A stretch of 64,000 bases of DNA from Bacteriovoracaceae bacterium UBA3083 (GCA_002366565.1 DFBJ01000009.1:434001-498000); one strand, 5' to 3'; positions 1 through 10,357 are shown, counted from the stretch's first letter. Numbers and translations are program-made. The notes: a model not told the origin generated them from the letters alone.

Positions 1-1
1 T

Positions 2-934
2 TTTGAGCTTCAAGGAACATACTGCCGAGAAGTTGTAAAGAGTAAGAGAGTTATAGGTTTACCTCATGTCGGTGGAATTGAAGAGATGCGTGGTCATCCC
101 GTCTATCAGAATATGAAACTCGAGTCCTATATCTCAGCTCCAATATTTAAAGAAGATGAAATTTATGGAACGTTAAACTTTTCCTCAACGAAAGTAAGAG
201 AGCATGGTTTTTCTGAGTATGAAAGAGAATTGATCTCTATGTTGGCACACTCGATTGGTACATATTTATCATTAAGAGATAAGGAAGAGAAATTACAAAA
301 TGCTAATAAGAGAATTAGAAAGCTAACAGGTTACCTCGCTCATGATTTACGTTCTCCTCTTGGAAATATATTTAGTCTTGCTGAATTATTGCCTGAGTTA
401 ACAGAGGAAGAGTCTCTCGATATGATTAATGAAATTAAAGGGATCTCAAATAAAGCAATGGAAATTGTGAATACTGTTCTAGAGGCCGCAATTATAGGCG
501 AGGGGAACCTGAGTTTAGATAGAAGAAAATATCTATTAGGCGATATTATTTATGAGTCAATTAATGACTTTAAAACATACTCTAATAATGCAAATCTAAG
601 TATAAAAGAAAATATTGAAAAGGCCTATGTATATGTTGATAAAGAGAGAATGCACCAAGTTTTCACAAATCTCTTATCAAATAGTTTGAAGTACTCTAAA
701 GAAAATACTGTTATAAATATAGATATTGTAAATACAGATAAAGGCGTAGAGTTTTCAATTAAAAATGTTATGAATAATGGTTTTGATATAAATAATATTG
801 GAAGAACTTCAGAACAAAAAAGTACAGGCTTTGGTCTTGAAATTGTTCAGGAGATACTAAAGTTACACGATAGTGAGTTAGTAAATACCACTGAAGATGG
901 AATTTATACGGCATCGTTTACCTTAAAATCTTAA
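2..934 (+). CDS. GAF-domain sensor histidine kinase, 5' end outside window
   Basis: The reading frame is open from the first bases, so the start lies upstream and 310 codons are seen. The first ~80 residues look like the end of a GAF domain. A dimerisation/phosphoacceptor helix follows, with an H-box reading AHDLRSPLGN, then a GHKL ATPase domain with N-box (FTNLLSNSLKYS) and a G2-type loop (STGFGLEIV). The usual DxGxG G1 motif is not obvious: the corresponding stretch reads FSIKNVMNNG, so ATP binding may be atypical. There is no receiver domain at the C terminus. It would be a cytoplasmic autokinase; the partner is unknown. It converges with the minus-strand motility genes. Confidence 0.85.
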   Translation, partial: FELQGTYCREVVKSKRVIGLPHVGGIEEMRGHPVYQNMKLESYISAPIFKEDEIYGTLNFSSTKVREHGFSEYERELISMLAHSIGTYLSLRDKEEKLQNANKRIRKLTGYLAHDLRSPLGNIFSLAELLPELTEEESLDMINEIKGISNKAMEIVNTVLEAAIIGEGNLSLDRRKYLLGDIIYESINDFKTYSNNANLSIKENIEKAYVYVDKERMHQVFTNLLSNSLKYSKENTVINIDIVNTDKGVEFSIKNVMNNGFDINNIGRTSEQKSTGFGLEIVQEILKLHDSELVNTTEDGIYTASFTLKS

Positions 935-978
935 GCTCATTATAGGTCTTATTTTGGATTTAGATTGTTTTAGGTTCT

Positions 979-1548
979 TTACTCTATACCTAAGCTATTA
1001 ACTCTTTTAGAGATTAGATTTATTCTATTAGAGTAACCTTCATATTGAGTCTTCGTTACGTTAGATTTAAATAATTTAAAAGATTCAAATACTTTTGTGA
1101 TACTTTCTCTGACTTCTTTTTTTACGAAAGGGATGTAAGCAATATCTAAAAATGAAATTGAGTTTCTTTCAAGTTTTAGCTCTTTAGCATAGTCTAAAAT
1201 AATGACCCAGTTCTCATAGTAAAATAATGTAGATAAGAATTTGCTTTCATTATCCTCTGAAAGAAAAATATCTTTTTCATATAATTCATTTGTTTTCTCT
1301 ATAATCGCTAGGATATCAGTAGGAGATGCACTTGCTAAAGCACTACCTAGGATTTGTCTAAAGCACTCTTGATACTTCTTTTTAGTTGGAGAGTTTGGGC
1401 AGGTCACTCTTATTGAATTCTCATTGTATTGAAGTAAGAGTTTCTTGCTATCAGTAATATTGTACTTTAAATAAAGTTGAGAAGAAACAAATCCTGTAGC
1501 TATAAATATAAGAAAAATTACTATTTTTCTAAGGATTGGTTTCTTCAT
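979..1548 (-). CDS. Membrane-anchored protein of unknown function, third gene of mot operon
   Basis: A 189-residue protein with one N-terminal membrane helix (about residues 7-26, or an uncleaved signal) followed by a soluble, mostly helical region that should be periplasmic. Two cysteines near residues 44 and 56 could pair. The start was placed at the ATG at 1548 because GGGAG lies 9 bases upstream; an in-frame ATG at 1569 has no such site. The gene overlaps the end of motB by 20 bases, so translation is probably coupled to the stator genes. No family was recognised. Position and topology suggest a stator accessory protein, which is inference only. Confidence 0.7.
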   Translation of the reverse strand: MKKPILRKIVIFLIFIATGFVSSQLYLKYNITDSKKLLLQYNENSIRVTCPNSPTKKKYQECFRQILGSALASASPTDILAIIEKTNELYEKDIFLSEDNESKFLSTLFYYENWVIILDYAKELKLERNSISFLDIAYIPFVKKEVRESITKVFESFKLFKSNVTKTQYEGYSNRINLISKRVNSLGIE

Positions 1549-2254
1549 TAAAATATACTCCCAGTCCAAATTTTACTTTTTTAGCATCACTAATTGGTTC
1601 AATCACCTTTATTATGACTCTTCTATTTAAAGGTAGATTTTCGAGGATAGGGAGACCCTTCTCATCAACATTCTCAGCAACAGGCTCAGTGTCACCCTTC
1701 GTTACAGAAACGAGCTTCTTAGGATTAAAACCAAGGTATTCAAACCTCGCTAATACTTTGGCTGACCTTAGGGCCCCAAGTTCCCATGCACTATCTAATC
1801 CTGGCATTTCTCTAAACTCATAAGGATCACTATGTCCTTCAATGATTACTTTATAGTTTGGGTCTCTTGATCTAATAATATCAATTAGGGTATCGAGGGC
1901 AGGGATAGAGTTTTTCTCAATCTTCGCTGATTTATTTTCAAAGAGAACACTCCCTGAGAATGTAATTGCTAGTTCCGAATCTTTTATCGTTATTTTTGCT
2001 TTCTTTTTAAGATCTGGATGTTTCGAAACTTCTTCAGTTAATTCTTTTAGCTTCAAATCTGAACTTTTATATTTATCTTTGTTGAAAGACTTCGATAGCT
2101 CTTCTGCCTTCTTTGTAAATCCTGCAGGATCATAGTTTGCAAAGGCCATCATTAGGATGAAGAAGCACGCAATCAGCGTCATCATATCGGCATAACTAAC
2201 TAGCCAATCATCTCCACCACCGTCTTCTTCTTTTTTTTCTCTTTTAATGGCCAT
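1529..2254 (-). CDS. motB: Flagellar motor stator protein MotB
   Basis: MotB partners MotA in the ion-conducting stator and anchors it to peptidoglycan. A single membrane helix (about residues 17-40) contains the channel aspartate in WLVSYADMMTLI (D23). A linker and plug region follow, then an OmpA-type peptidoglycan-binding domain (about 88-225) with VIIEGHSDPYEF and GALRSAKVLARFEYLGF. The length (241) is normal. It lies 13 bases after motA and overlaps the following unknown gene, so the three form one operon. Which ion is used cannot be told by eye. Confidence 0.93.
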   Translation of the reverse strand: MAIKREKKEEDGGGDDWLVSYADMMTLIACFFILMMAFANYDPAGFTKKAEELSKSFNKDKYKSSDLKLKELTEEVSKHPDLKKKAKITIKDSELAITFSGSVLFENKSAKIEKNSIPALDTLIDIIRSRDPNYKVIIEGHSDPYEFREMPGLDSAWELGALRSAKVLARFEYLGFNPKKLVSVTKGDTEPVAENVDEKGLPILENLPLNRRVIIKVIEPISDAKKVKFGLGVYFNEETNP

Positions 2255-2267
2255 TGATAACTCCTAT

Positions 2268-3053
2268 TTATGCCGTAGCATTTTTCCAGTCGAGTCTTTC
2301 TTTAGGAACTAAGAAAGAGTTTAACTCTTCAGCAACAAGAATAGGGTTAGATTTATTTATGATATGCTTAATACCTTCTAAAACAATTTCATCTTTAGTA
2401 TCCATTTGCTTTGAAATCTCATCTAAGTTTTCCGCTATTGGTATAACTACTAAGTTGGCTACAATAACTCCATAGAGTGTTGTAATAAGACAAACACCCA
2501 TGGCCGGACCAATTTTCTTCATGGCATCGGCACCACCTAAGTTTGCCAGAAGGACGATCATCCCAATTGTTGTTCCCATCATTCCAAATGCTGGTGGAAA
2601 CTTTCCAAGGGCCTTAATCTTTCTTGTATCATCATTCCTTAGAGCTCCCATTTTTACAGCTCTTTGCTCTAAGATTTGAATAGCTTTATCTGTTTCTAAG
2701 ATACCATCAGAGATTAACTCCATGGCTTCTTTTAAGAATGGATCCTGTGCTTTAGATACCAGCTCTTCTAAGCTTTCTCCGTTTCTATAGGCTTCACATA
2801 TCTTCATTACATCTTTAATGACGACAGTAGGGTCTACTGTTTTACCTTTTAGAAATTGAGTGAAGAATATCTTGAATAAGTTACCAATTTTATTCAGCTG
2901 GAAAGCAACAGAGGTCGCTGCAAAAGTACCACCTAAGACTATGAATAAAGATGGACCGTCCAGAAAAATTTGCAGATCTGGGGAAGAGAGCCTTAGGCCT
3001 ACAAATAGAACAACACCCGATATAATTAAACCAATTAAGGAAAATATATTCAT
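2268..3053 (-). CDS. motA: Flagellar motor stator protein MotA
   Basis: MotA is the stator subunit whose cytoplasmic loop pushes the rotor. The protein has four membrane segments: two near the N terminus (about 1-22 and 35-52) and two near 155-175 and 183-206. The conserved proline-glycine segment KFPPAFGMMGTTIGMI sits at the start of helix 3. The long cytoplasmic loop between helices 2 and 3 is rich in charged residues, as expected. Length 261 fits the PomA/MotA family. It is the first gene of the minus-strand mot operon. Confidence 0.93.
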   Translation of the reverse strand: MNIFSLIGLIISGVVLFVGLRLSSPDLQIFLDGPSLFIVLGGTFAATSVAFQLNKIGNLFKIFFTQFLKGKTVDPTVVIKDVMKICEAYRNGESLEELVSKAQDPFLKEAMELISDGILETDKAIQILEQRAVKMGALRNDDTRKIKALGKFPPAFGMMGTTIGMIVLLANLGGADAMKKIGPAMGVCLITTLYGVIVANLVVIPIAENLDEISKQMDTKDEIVLEGIKHIINKSNPILVAEELNSFLVPKERLDWKNATA

Positions 3054-3264
3054 TGAAACCTCATAAGTATTTAAAGTTAGGTTCTGTATCGGATTGGAGG
3101 TTCAAAACTTTAAAGTAAAAACGATTACTTAGTTAGCCTAGGCAAAAAATATCAGTATAGGACTTTTGTAGGGTAGGTAAATATGTTCCATCGAGCTTTA
3201 GAATTCCTATACAATTAAATAGATAATCCCTAAATGTCGATGAAGTTACTGATAGGAGTTATTT
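3054..3264. promoter_or_regulatory. Divergent promoter region between motA and the lipoprotein operon
   Basis: These 211 bases separate the minus-strand mot operon from the plus-strand lipoprotein genes and must carry both promoters. A TACAAT element near 3211 could be the -10 of the lipoprotein operon, giving a leader of about 45 bases; no convincing -35 was found. GGAG at 3254-3257 is the likely ribosome-binding site for the TTG start at 3265. Confidence 0.4.
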
Positions 3265-5169
3265 TTGAAAATATTGTTATTTGCATTTTATTGTCTTTCA
3301 TTTGCCTTCTTAGGATCTTGTGTTGGTACTGTTGAAGACCTAAATCCTGAGTCGACTAAAGGTATTAATGTTGGCGGGACTGATATTGCATTTGACGGTA
3401 TTTATGATGTCGAAGTCATTGCAAATGATAAAGTCGAAATTTACTTCTATCCAAGTCAGTTAGATGCAAGAGATGTTACTTACATTATATCTTATGATGG
3501 ACTTACAATTCCTGAGTCTGTACCAGGAGCTAGCCTTAGACCTGACTATCGTGGTTTATTAAAATACGTTTTAACAGGATTAGAAACAAATAGAGAATAT
3601 ACTTTTGTTGTTCAAGCAAAAGATACAAGTGGAACATTAAGTAATTCTACACTTGTAAAGAAGGCAAGAACCTTTTCTAATCAAACAGCGAACTTTCTTG
3701 GTATAGGCGATGTGAAAAATCTTCCAGGTTTTGATGGAAGGACAGCTTTAAAGGTAGAGTGGGCTGCCGCTGAAAGGTTAGGAAGTATTTTTGTTCCTAA
3801 AGAGCAAGATCCTATTCAATATGAAATTACATTATTAGATTCAGATGTTGTTACTCCTGTTGCATTTGACGATTCAGTATTTGAAGAACCTACTCGTAAA
3901 GTTGTCCTAGTTGGTGGAGAGAAAATTTCTCATCAAGTAAATGGTCTTCAACCAGATACAAAGTACTTTGTAAGAGTACGTGCTATCCATAGTGGTATGA
4001 ACGATTACGGAGGAGATCCAAATTATTTATCAGAACAAAATAATACATATATTCTAGCGTCTACTTTATCTGATGATATTTCTTCAATTGAAGTTGAGCA
4101 AGATAGTTTTGAGGTGGAGATTCCTCGAGGTGGAGAAGGTTTATATTCTTTAGACCTAACTTGGAAACCTGCCGAGGGGTCAATTGATCATTATAGAGTC
4201 TATTATAAGAAATCAATTGAAGGTTCAGCGTGGAGTTTTTATAAATCATCTCGAGATATTATTTGTAATGGAACTGAAACAAGCGACAGTACATGGAATT
4301 GTAACAGTATAAGCTTTGAAAAAGAAGTTTTTACTATAGCAGATTTAACACCCTTTAGTGACTATGATGTTTACTTAATTGCTTGTGGTACGAGAGATTG
4401 TGAAGCTGGTAATTTTGTAGAATTCAGTTCTAATCCTCCTTATAAAACAAACCCTGGGCACGCAACTTTTGTTGGGCTCACTGATATTGTAGGAGCAAGA
4501 TACTATTGGTCTTTAAATGAATATTATCTTCAGTTTTCTCCTCCTGATTTTAACTCTGGTGTTGCTGATGGAATCCTTGTTGAATTAAAGGCCAGAGATA
4601 CTGGACCAAGTGTAGATACATTTCTTAATCATCCAACAACTCCAAGTGGGTTAGATATCTCTGTTGTTAATTTTGACTATAGAGCAGCTACAGAAATTAC
4701 AATTAGCGGAATAGATTTAACTGAGACAGTTCCTTACTGCTTCGAGCTTGTACCATACTATTTTGATAACGGTGTAATTATTGAAAATAGAGATAGTTCT
4801 GTTACTCAATGTAAGCTTCCACAGTTGGATGTTCCAACTTCTGATGATTTCTCTGGAATTGATAGTGCTGTCCTAGATACTTCAACAAATACAGTTAACT
4901 TGGCATGGACAGCTCCGCTTGAAGGTGTTTATGAAGGTTATAGACTATTTGTAAGAACAGATGGTGGTAATTTTATTTTTTCTGAAGCCACAAGTGGAGA
5001 TGCTAACTATATGAGTATAGATATTCCTTATGGTGAGACAACTTATCAAGCTCCTTTTCTTGCGAATGGAAATTATACATTTGGAATTCTTACATATTAT
5101 TCTTCTGATGGAACAGAGCAATTCTCTGAATCTAATACAAATGTTCAAACAGTCACGGTAGGTCCGTAG
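3265..5169 (+). CDS. Fibronectin type III repeat lipoprotein
   Basis: A 634-residue predicted lipoprotein starting at a TTG with GGAG 7 bases upstream. The signal peptide ends in the lipobox LGSC, and the mature N terminus CVGTVEDLNPES is nearly the same as that of the next gene, so the two are paralogues. The rest is about five FN3-like beta-sandwich units (roughly 45-135, 140-268, 275-390, 395-520, 525-634) with repeating YxIxxxGLxPxxxYxFxVxA endings. Extra cysteine pairs occur in the third unit. The likely role is surface or periplasmic binding or scaffolding. The stop is 1 base before the next ATG, so the genes form an operon. Confidence 0.8.
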   Translation: MKILLFAFYCLSFAFLGSCVGTVEDLNPESTKGINVGGTDIAFDGIYDVEVIANDKVEIYFYPSQLDARDVTYIISYDGLTIPESVPGASLRPDYRGLLKYVLTGLETNREYTFVVQAKDTSGTLSNSTLVKKARTFSNQTANFLGIGDVKNLPGFDGRTALKVEWAAAERLGSIFVPKEQDPIQYEITLLDSDVVTPVAFDDSVFEEPTRKVVLVGGEKISHQVNGLQPDTKYFVRVRAIHSGMNDYGGDPNYLSEQNNTYILASTLSDDISSIEVEQDSFEVEIPRGGEGLYSLDLTWKPAEGSIDHYRVYYKKSIEGSAWSFYKSSRDIICNGTETSDSTWNCNSISFEKEVFTIADLTPFSDYDVYLIACGTRDCEAGNFVEFSSNPPYKTNPGHATFVGLTDIVGARYYWSLNEYYLQFSPPDFNSGVADGILVELKARDTGPSVDTFLNHPTTPSGLDISVVNFDYRAATEITISGIDLTETVPYCFELVPYYFDNGVIIENRDSSVTQCKLPQLDVPTSDDFSGIDSAVLDTSTNTVNLAWTAPLEGVYEGYRLFVRTDGGNFIFSEATSGDANYMSIDIPYGETTYQAPFLANGNYTFGILTYYSSDGTEQFSESNTNVQTVTVGP

Positions 5170-5170
5170 A

Positions 5171-8100
5171 ATGAAAAATACTTTATTTATATTAATTTTA
5201 AGTTTAATTGTTAGTTCTTGTGTTGGAACAGTTGAGGATAAAAATCCTCAGGCATCAAAAAACTTAAGTTCTGGTTCAGTTGATGTTTCATTTTCAGGTG
5301 TAAACGAAGTCTTGGCAATATCTGATGATAAGGTTGAAGTATATTTCTTTCCAGCAAATGGTAATTCTGCTGACATGACTTATAGAATATACGTGAATGA
5401 TTCTACGACACCAATTGAAGTTAAGGGTGATAGTTTATTTATCAATAATTATGGTCAATATGTTTATACAGTAAGTGGACTAAGAGTAAATTCAGAGTAT
5501 TCATTTTCTGTTGGTGTAAAAAATGCGAAGGATGGAAGTGAATCTACAGTAAATAAGAGTTTAACAACTACAACATTTTCAAATTATACTGCAGACTTTA
5601 ATGGAATTACTAAAGTAGCTCCAGCAAGTGGTGACCTTGGAAAAGAAGAAGTTGTTGTTGAATGGATACCCGCAGTCTCGCTTGGTTCACCATTTTCTCC
5701 AAAGCCAAATGACCCTGTTGCCTATGAGGTAAGATATATTTCTGCTGAAGATGGAACACCTTCAGATCTTAGAAATATTAATAATTCTTTTGTTGTCTCT
5801 CGGACTCTTCCTGGTTCGCTAGGATCTAATCCACAACTAAGTACAGAGAGAAAAAGAACAGTTTCAGGGCTAGATCCAGATAAGAAATATTACTTCATGG
5901 TTAGAGCTATACATAAGTCTTATGTTGATTATGGAGAAACAGAGACTGATTATAAGACAGAGCAGAATAATAAAGTTTTGGCTGTTACTACATTGTCTGA
6001 CTCAGGACTTTTTGATTGGGACAGTACTTCTGTTGAATATGAAACCCCTCTAGGGGAGTTAGCTCTTTCTAGAATGGACCTAACTTGGAAAGGTGCAACT
6101 GGACCATTTGCAAATTATCGTGCGTACTATGTAAAGGTTGGTGATCCTACAGACTCTTTGGCAACAGTAGAGGCAAATCCAGCAACTTTAAATGATGCAA
6201 CTATTGATACTATGAACTCAGCAAATGATTATACAGTTGTTAGTGCTTCTGCTAGTTCTCATCGTATTTCAGGACTAGATTCATATGCCTACTATAGAGC
6301 GACTATCGTTGCGTGTGTTACTGATGCTTGTACTCAAGGTTCGAGACTCGTTGGTGATGAAGTATTTTTTAGAGTCATCCCAGATATTGCTCCATTCTCA
6401 GGTGTTCTACAAATAAAAGACCCAGTTGATATAAATGCACTTGATGAAATTGAAATTAACTTTGATTCACCTGTTGTTTCTGCTGGATATATAAATAAGT
6501 TAGAAATTTATTGTTATGAAAATATATCTGATTCTTCACCAGAGGAGTTAGTTTATAATGTTACTCATTCTAGTACTAAAGATAATTGTAATGGACTATT
6601 TAGAGTTACAGATTCTCCAAGTAGTACAAGTGCTTTTGGTTCATATACGACTGTTAAGATTAGAGGAAATTTCTTCACAGGATCTGAAGTTCTATCTGAC
6701 AAAACATATTGCTTTGGTGCTGTTCCAGTAATCGAAGGTACAAATTATGTTAAAAGAGATATTGATAATGCAATTGTTAGGTGTCAGGTCTTACAAATTA
6801 AAGTACCTACAAAAGAAGAGTTTACTGGTGCCGTTGACAGCTGTAGTGCTGGTTCAGATAACCTTACAGTATCTTGGGTAGCACCCACTTCAGGACTTTA
6901 TGATAGATATGAAGTTTTCTGGAGAGAAGATGATGGGACTGCATTTAATTATGCAGATGCTATTGCTGGAAATTACAACTCAGCAGATGATCTTACTGCC
7001 ACATCTTATACAATTCCAAATTTACTTCCGGGTAAGAAATATCAATATGCAGTACTTTCTTATATCGCTGGTACAGTTAAAAAGTATTCAGAGGTAAACG
7101 CTAGTATACGTTCTTGTCAAGTTCCACTACCAGTTCCTAAATTTGGTGAATGGGTTGATATATTTGCAATTGGGCCTAAAGGGGATGGTCTAGTTCCTCG
7201 TAGAGATAGCTCTTCAGTTCCAAATGAAAAGTTTTATCTTTTTGAAACTCTTAATGAACATGGGCAACCACTTGAAGTTGATGTTGCAGATTACTTTAAT
7301 GGTGATTATTCGCCATCGTCTGCTTTTGAAAATCAATTTGCTTCTATTTCAAACTCTGTAAATCATCAGGGGACATACGGAAAAAAAGGTGCAGATACGA
7401 GTATCACATATTTAAATAAATATTCTAATAGTGGAATAGTTAGATTAGCTTGGAAAGATATTACGTTCAATTCTGGTGCAAGCACTATGGATGAATTTGT
7501 AACAAACTTTGAAACAGCTTCTCTAAAGAAAGATAGACTTTATGGTTATAAAGTTTTTAGATCAGATGACAATCAAAAAACTTGGGTAGATCTAACTAGT
7601 GATAATTATGAATTTCAGACTTTGTTAAACTCTGGTCCTTTGCACCCAATTGACTATAGTGAGTATGAAAGACCTAACGAGACAGCAAATACTTACAAAG
7701 CAGTAATGTTCACTGACTACTCCGTCAAGCATGCTGGTAATAACGGAAATGTATCTAGAGCGAGAGTCTATCACTATAAAATTGTTCCTGTATTTAATGG
7801 GGAAGAGTTAAGATTTGAGCGAGAACAAACAAACCCTCAGCATATTATAAAAGTTACTCTACCTCCGGAGAATATGGCACTTGTTCATAGACTTGTAGCA
7901 AACAGGCAAACATGTTTAGAGCTTGGACAAAGTATAGATGACGATGTTTCACAACACTATACTTGTAGTTGGGACGGTATTGGAGCAAGAGGTCTTAGTG
8001 TTCCTTGGGTTCCTGGTTCAACAGTGTATGACTTCGGAAGTGATATGCTTATTGATCGTTATGAATTGGGATGTAATTTCACGAGAGGAGATTATCAATA

Positions 8101-10357
8101 CCAGAACAGTAAATTCTCTGGAAATAATAGTGACTTCCTAGGAAATAGTGATGCTGGTTCCACATTTAAAGGTTGTTTATTGAAAACAGGTTCTCTTGCT
8201 CAGCGAGAGAATGGAAATGAGCCGGCAAGTGGGTCCACATATACTGATTACTATGACTTTAGAGTAGGTGACTGTATTGGAGAGAGTGAAACTCAAATCT
8301 CGACTTCAACTAATACTTGTTCTGACAATACAGCAACTGCTTTACAGTACTTGTATCTTCCAGGAATAAATGCTGCGCAGAACTTACATCAATGTGAGAA
8401 CTCAGCTAATTTAATTGGAAACTATACAGATTCATACAACTCAGCATTAAATAAGTTTTCAGATCAAGTAGCTCAAAGTGAATATGGTGCAGTTTTCTAT
8501 AACCGTGCTCATAGAACTACTCATTGGTCTAACTCTGCCGCTTCTATTAGAGCTGGTGGAGGAAGTGATGCATCACCAGATCGTCTTAAATATGGTAGTG
8601 CTAATGGGAAATATCCTTCTAGATGTATGATTAATATTCCTGTCGCGAATCAAGAATCCACAGCTAGAGGTTCTGGGAGAATCAAGCAGAGGTGGATGCC
8701 GGCTAATATGTTAAACGACTTAGTTTACGATGGTGACACTGTTAACACGATATCACTAATTGGTAAAACGATGACAGAAGTTGAAGCGATGAGTGAAATG
8801 TTCGATTCTTCAAGAAATGCAGTACCAAATTCAACTTATAGAAGTAACTCTGCATTTTTAAGATATGATCCAGATGCAAATCCTATTGGAAGAATAGTTT
8901 CATCAAACGATGCAAAACTACCTCCGTTAAATGGTCTTGATCATGAGAGTGCTAATCAATTTTGTGCAACTTACGAAGTAGAAGTGGGAATATTAGATGA
9001 CTCTACAAGTACATTCTTAACTCAAGAAGCAGCGACCTCGAAGAGAATGATGAGAAGAACTGAAGGTATTGTAGCAGGAGCTCATCCTAAGACTTTTAAT
9101 GAAACAACTATTACTCAGTTAGAGAGAGGGGTTAGAACTGAAACTCCAACAGGTAGTGGAGGGTCAAACTTCAATGCTAGCTGCAACTCTTACGAGAGAG
9201 GAATCTCACAAGGCCAGGGTAGTTCAACGGTTGAATCAGGATTACCTATTTCAGTTAGAGTTTCAGATGAAATGTCTATTGTATCAACTTCACAAAATAG
9301 AGCAGCTCTCATTACAGGCTCTAGTTTCTTTGATTACGAGGGGAGTACTTTTAGCTCACAGTCCTGCACGAGTAGATATGGTCTACAAGATATAATTGGA
9401 AATATGGAAGAGTACAGTTCTGAAAGAGCATATTGTAACTATAGTGGTGAAACATTTAAAATTGGAACATCAGAACAAGCCGTAGGTTCAGTAGACTATA
9501 CGAATGGACAAAATTATAACGATAGTAACTTAGAGCCATGGGTTGAGAGTGATCCTGATACTGGTAGATGTTCTACTGTTGAAGCTGGGTCTGCAAGAGC
9601 AAACGCATTTACTTCAGGTAGTTTTATGATTCCTATCTATGACTTTCTTGGAAATCTAAATAACTCAATGATTACAGCTGCAAATGATGCTGATCAAAAA
9701 AGTATTGCCTACCTTAGAAATGGAGATGGATATTTTCTAGACTACGGGCAAGATAATATCGCACCACCTGTGAGTGTTCATGATACGCTTGCTCTTGTTG
9801 ATGAATATCCAGTAACAACTAGACGACCTAGTGGTGCTGCTGACCCTAGAAGAGGTAGATATTTTAGTCCAATTGCAGGTATTCCGCTAGAGTGTGGAGA
9901 TACTAGTTGTTCTAATGCAACTGATAATACTTCTATATCGACAACAAGCTTAAGAACAAAGTTTTCACTTACTACTGACGCGTTCACAGTTCCAGATTTT
10001 CCAATTGGAAATAGTTTAATTACATCTGATGGAATGTCTGAAATTAGTAAGTCAAATGATACATATATTTCTGCAGGTAATACTTTTGTTTATAGTATCA
10101 GTTACCTCGATTCAATTAGTCCAAATAGTTTTGTAACGAGTAATTCAAATGATCCTTTAGATATTCAAATTAAGAGTGCATGGTGGGTTGTTGACAGAGG
10201 TAGCTATATTTACTCTCGTAACTTCGGTGGAAAGAGTATAACAAGTAGGCCTGGCCGATACAGTGCTAGATTCTTAGGGAAAAGTGTAACAAACCAGAAA
10301 TCATCATCTGATGCTGGTGTTAGATGTGTAGTAAGAATAAATGAGGGGCAACCTTAG
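5171..10357 (+). CDS. Giant FN3 lipoprotein with C-terminal FGE/sulfatase-modifying-like domain
   Basis: A 1728-residue predicted lipoprotein (lipobox VSSC, mature start CVGTVEDKNPQ). Residues about 45-660 are FN3-like units resembling the 634-residue neighbour. A beta-rich region follows (about 660-895). The C-terminal ~830 residues contain landmarks of the formylglycine-generating enzyme/C-type-lectin fold: LIDRYELGC near 960, LDHESANQFC near 1255, GLQDIIGNMEEYSSE near 1405 and GVRCVVRI near 1718. They are spread farther apart than in enzymes of that family, so large insertions are likely. It is probably a binding fold, not an enzyme. The protein is rich in N, S, D and T and poor in K, like extracellular adhesins. 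Confidence 0.78.
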   Translation: MKNTLFILILSLIVSSCVGTVEDKNPQASKNLSSGSVDVSFSGVNEVLAISDDKVEVYFFPANGNSADMTYRIYVNDSTTPIEVKGDSLFINNYGQYVYTVSGLRVNSEYSFSVGVKNAKDGSESTVNKSLTTTTFSNYTADFNGITKVAPASGDLGKEEVVVEWIPAVSLGSPFSPKPNDPVAYEVRYISAEDGTPSDLRNINNSFVVSRTLPGSLGSNPQLSTERKRTVSGLDPDKKYYFMVRAIHKSYVDYGETETDYKTEQNNKVLAVTTLSDSGLFDWDSTSVEYETPLGELALSRMDLTWKGATGPFANYRAYYVKVGDPTDSLATVEANPATLNDATIDTMNSANDYTVVSASASSHRISGLDSYAYYRATIVACVTDACTQGSRLVGDEVFFRVIPDIAPFSGVLQIKDPVDINALDEIEINFDSPVVSAGYINKLEIYCYENISDSSPEELVYNVTHSSTKDNCNGLFRVTDSPSSTSAFGSYTTVKIRGNFFTGSEVLSDKTYCFGAVPVIEGTNYVKRDIDNAIVRCQVLQIKVPTKEEFTGAVDSCSAGSDNLTVSWVAPTSGLYDRYEVFWREDDGTAFNYADAIAGNYNSADDLTATSYTIPNLLPGKKYQYAVLSYIAGTVKKYSEVNASIRSCQVPLPVPKFGEWVDIFAIGPKGDGLVPRRDSSSVPNEKFYLFETLNEHGQPLEVDVADYFNGDYSPSSAFENQFASISNSVNHQGTYGKKGADTSITYLNKYSNSGIVRLAWKDITFNSGASTMDEFVTNFETASLKKDRLYGYKVFRSDDNQKTWVDLTSDNYEFQTLLNSGPLHPIDYSEYERPNETANTYKAVMFTDYSVKHAGNNGNVSRARVYHYKIVPVFNGEELRFEREQTNPQHIIKVTLPPENMALVHRLVANRQTCLELGQSIDDDVSQHYTCSWDGIGARGLSVPWVPGSTVYDFGSDMLIDRYELGCNFTRGDYQYQNSKFSGNNSDFLGNSDAGSTFKGCLLKTGSLAQRENGNEPASGSTYTDYYDFRVGDCIGESETQISTSTNTCSDNTATALQYLYLPGINAAQNLHQCENSANLIGNYTDSYNSALNKFSDQVAQSEYGAVFYNRAHRTTHWSNSAASIRAGGGSDASPDRLKYGSANGKYPSRCMINIPVANQESTARGSGRIKQRWMPANMLNDLVYDGDTVNTISLIGKTMTEVEAMSEMFDSSRNAVPNSTYRSNSAFLRYDPDANPIGRIVSSNDAKLPPLNGLDHESANQFCATYEVEVGILDDSTSTFLTQEAATSKRMMRRTEGIVAGAHPKTFNETTITQLERGVRTETPTGSGGSNFNASCNSYERGISQGQGSSTVESGLPISVRVSDEMSIVSTSQNRAALITGSSFFDYEGSTFSSQSCTSRYGLQDIIGNMEEYSSERAYCNYSGETFKIGTSEQAVGSVDYTNGQNYNDSNLEPWVESDPDTGRCSTVEAGSARANAFTSGSFMIPIYDFLGNLNNSMITAANDADQKSIAYLRNGDGYFLDYGQDNIAPPVSVHDTLALVDEYPVTTRRPSGAADPRRGRYFSPIAGIPLECGDTSCSNATDNTSISTTSLRTKFSLTTDAFTVPDFPIGNSLITSDGMSEISKSNDTYISAGNTFVYSISYLDSISPNSFVTSNSNDPLDIQIKSAWWVVDRGSYIYSRNFGGKSITSRPGRYSARFLGKSVTNQKSSSDAGVRCVVRINEGQP

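Noticed and set aside
4061..4249. Minus-strand frames inside the giant lipoprotein genes (also 4945-5148, 9778-9987)
   Set aside because: They have no ribosome-binding sites or family resemblance and lie fully inside well-supported coding regions.
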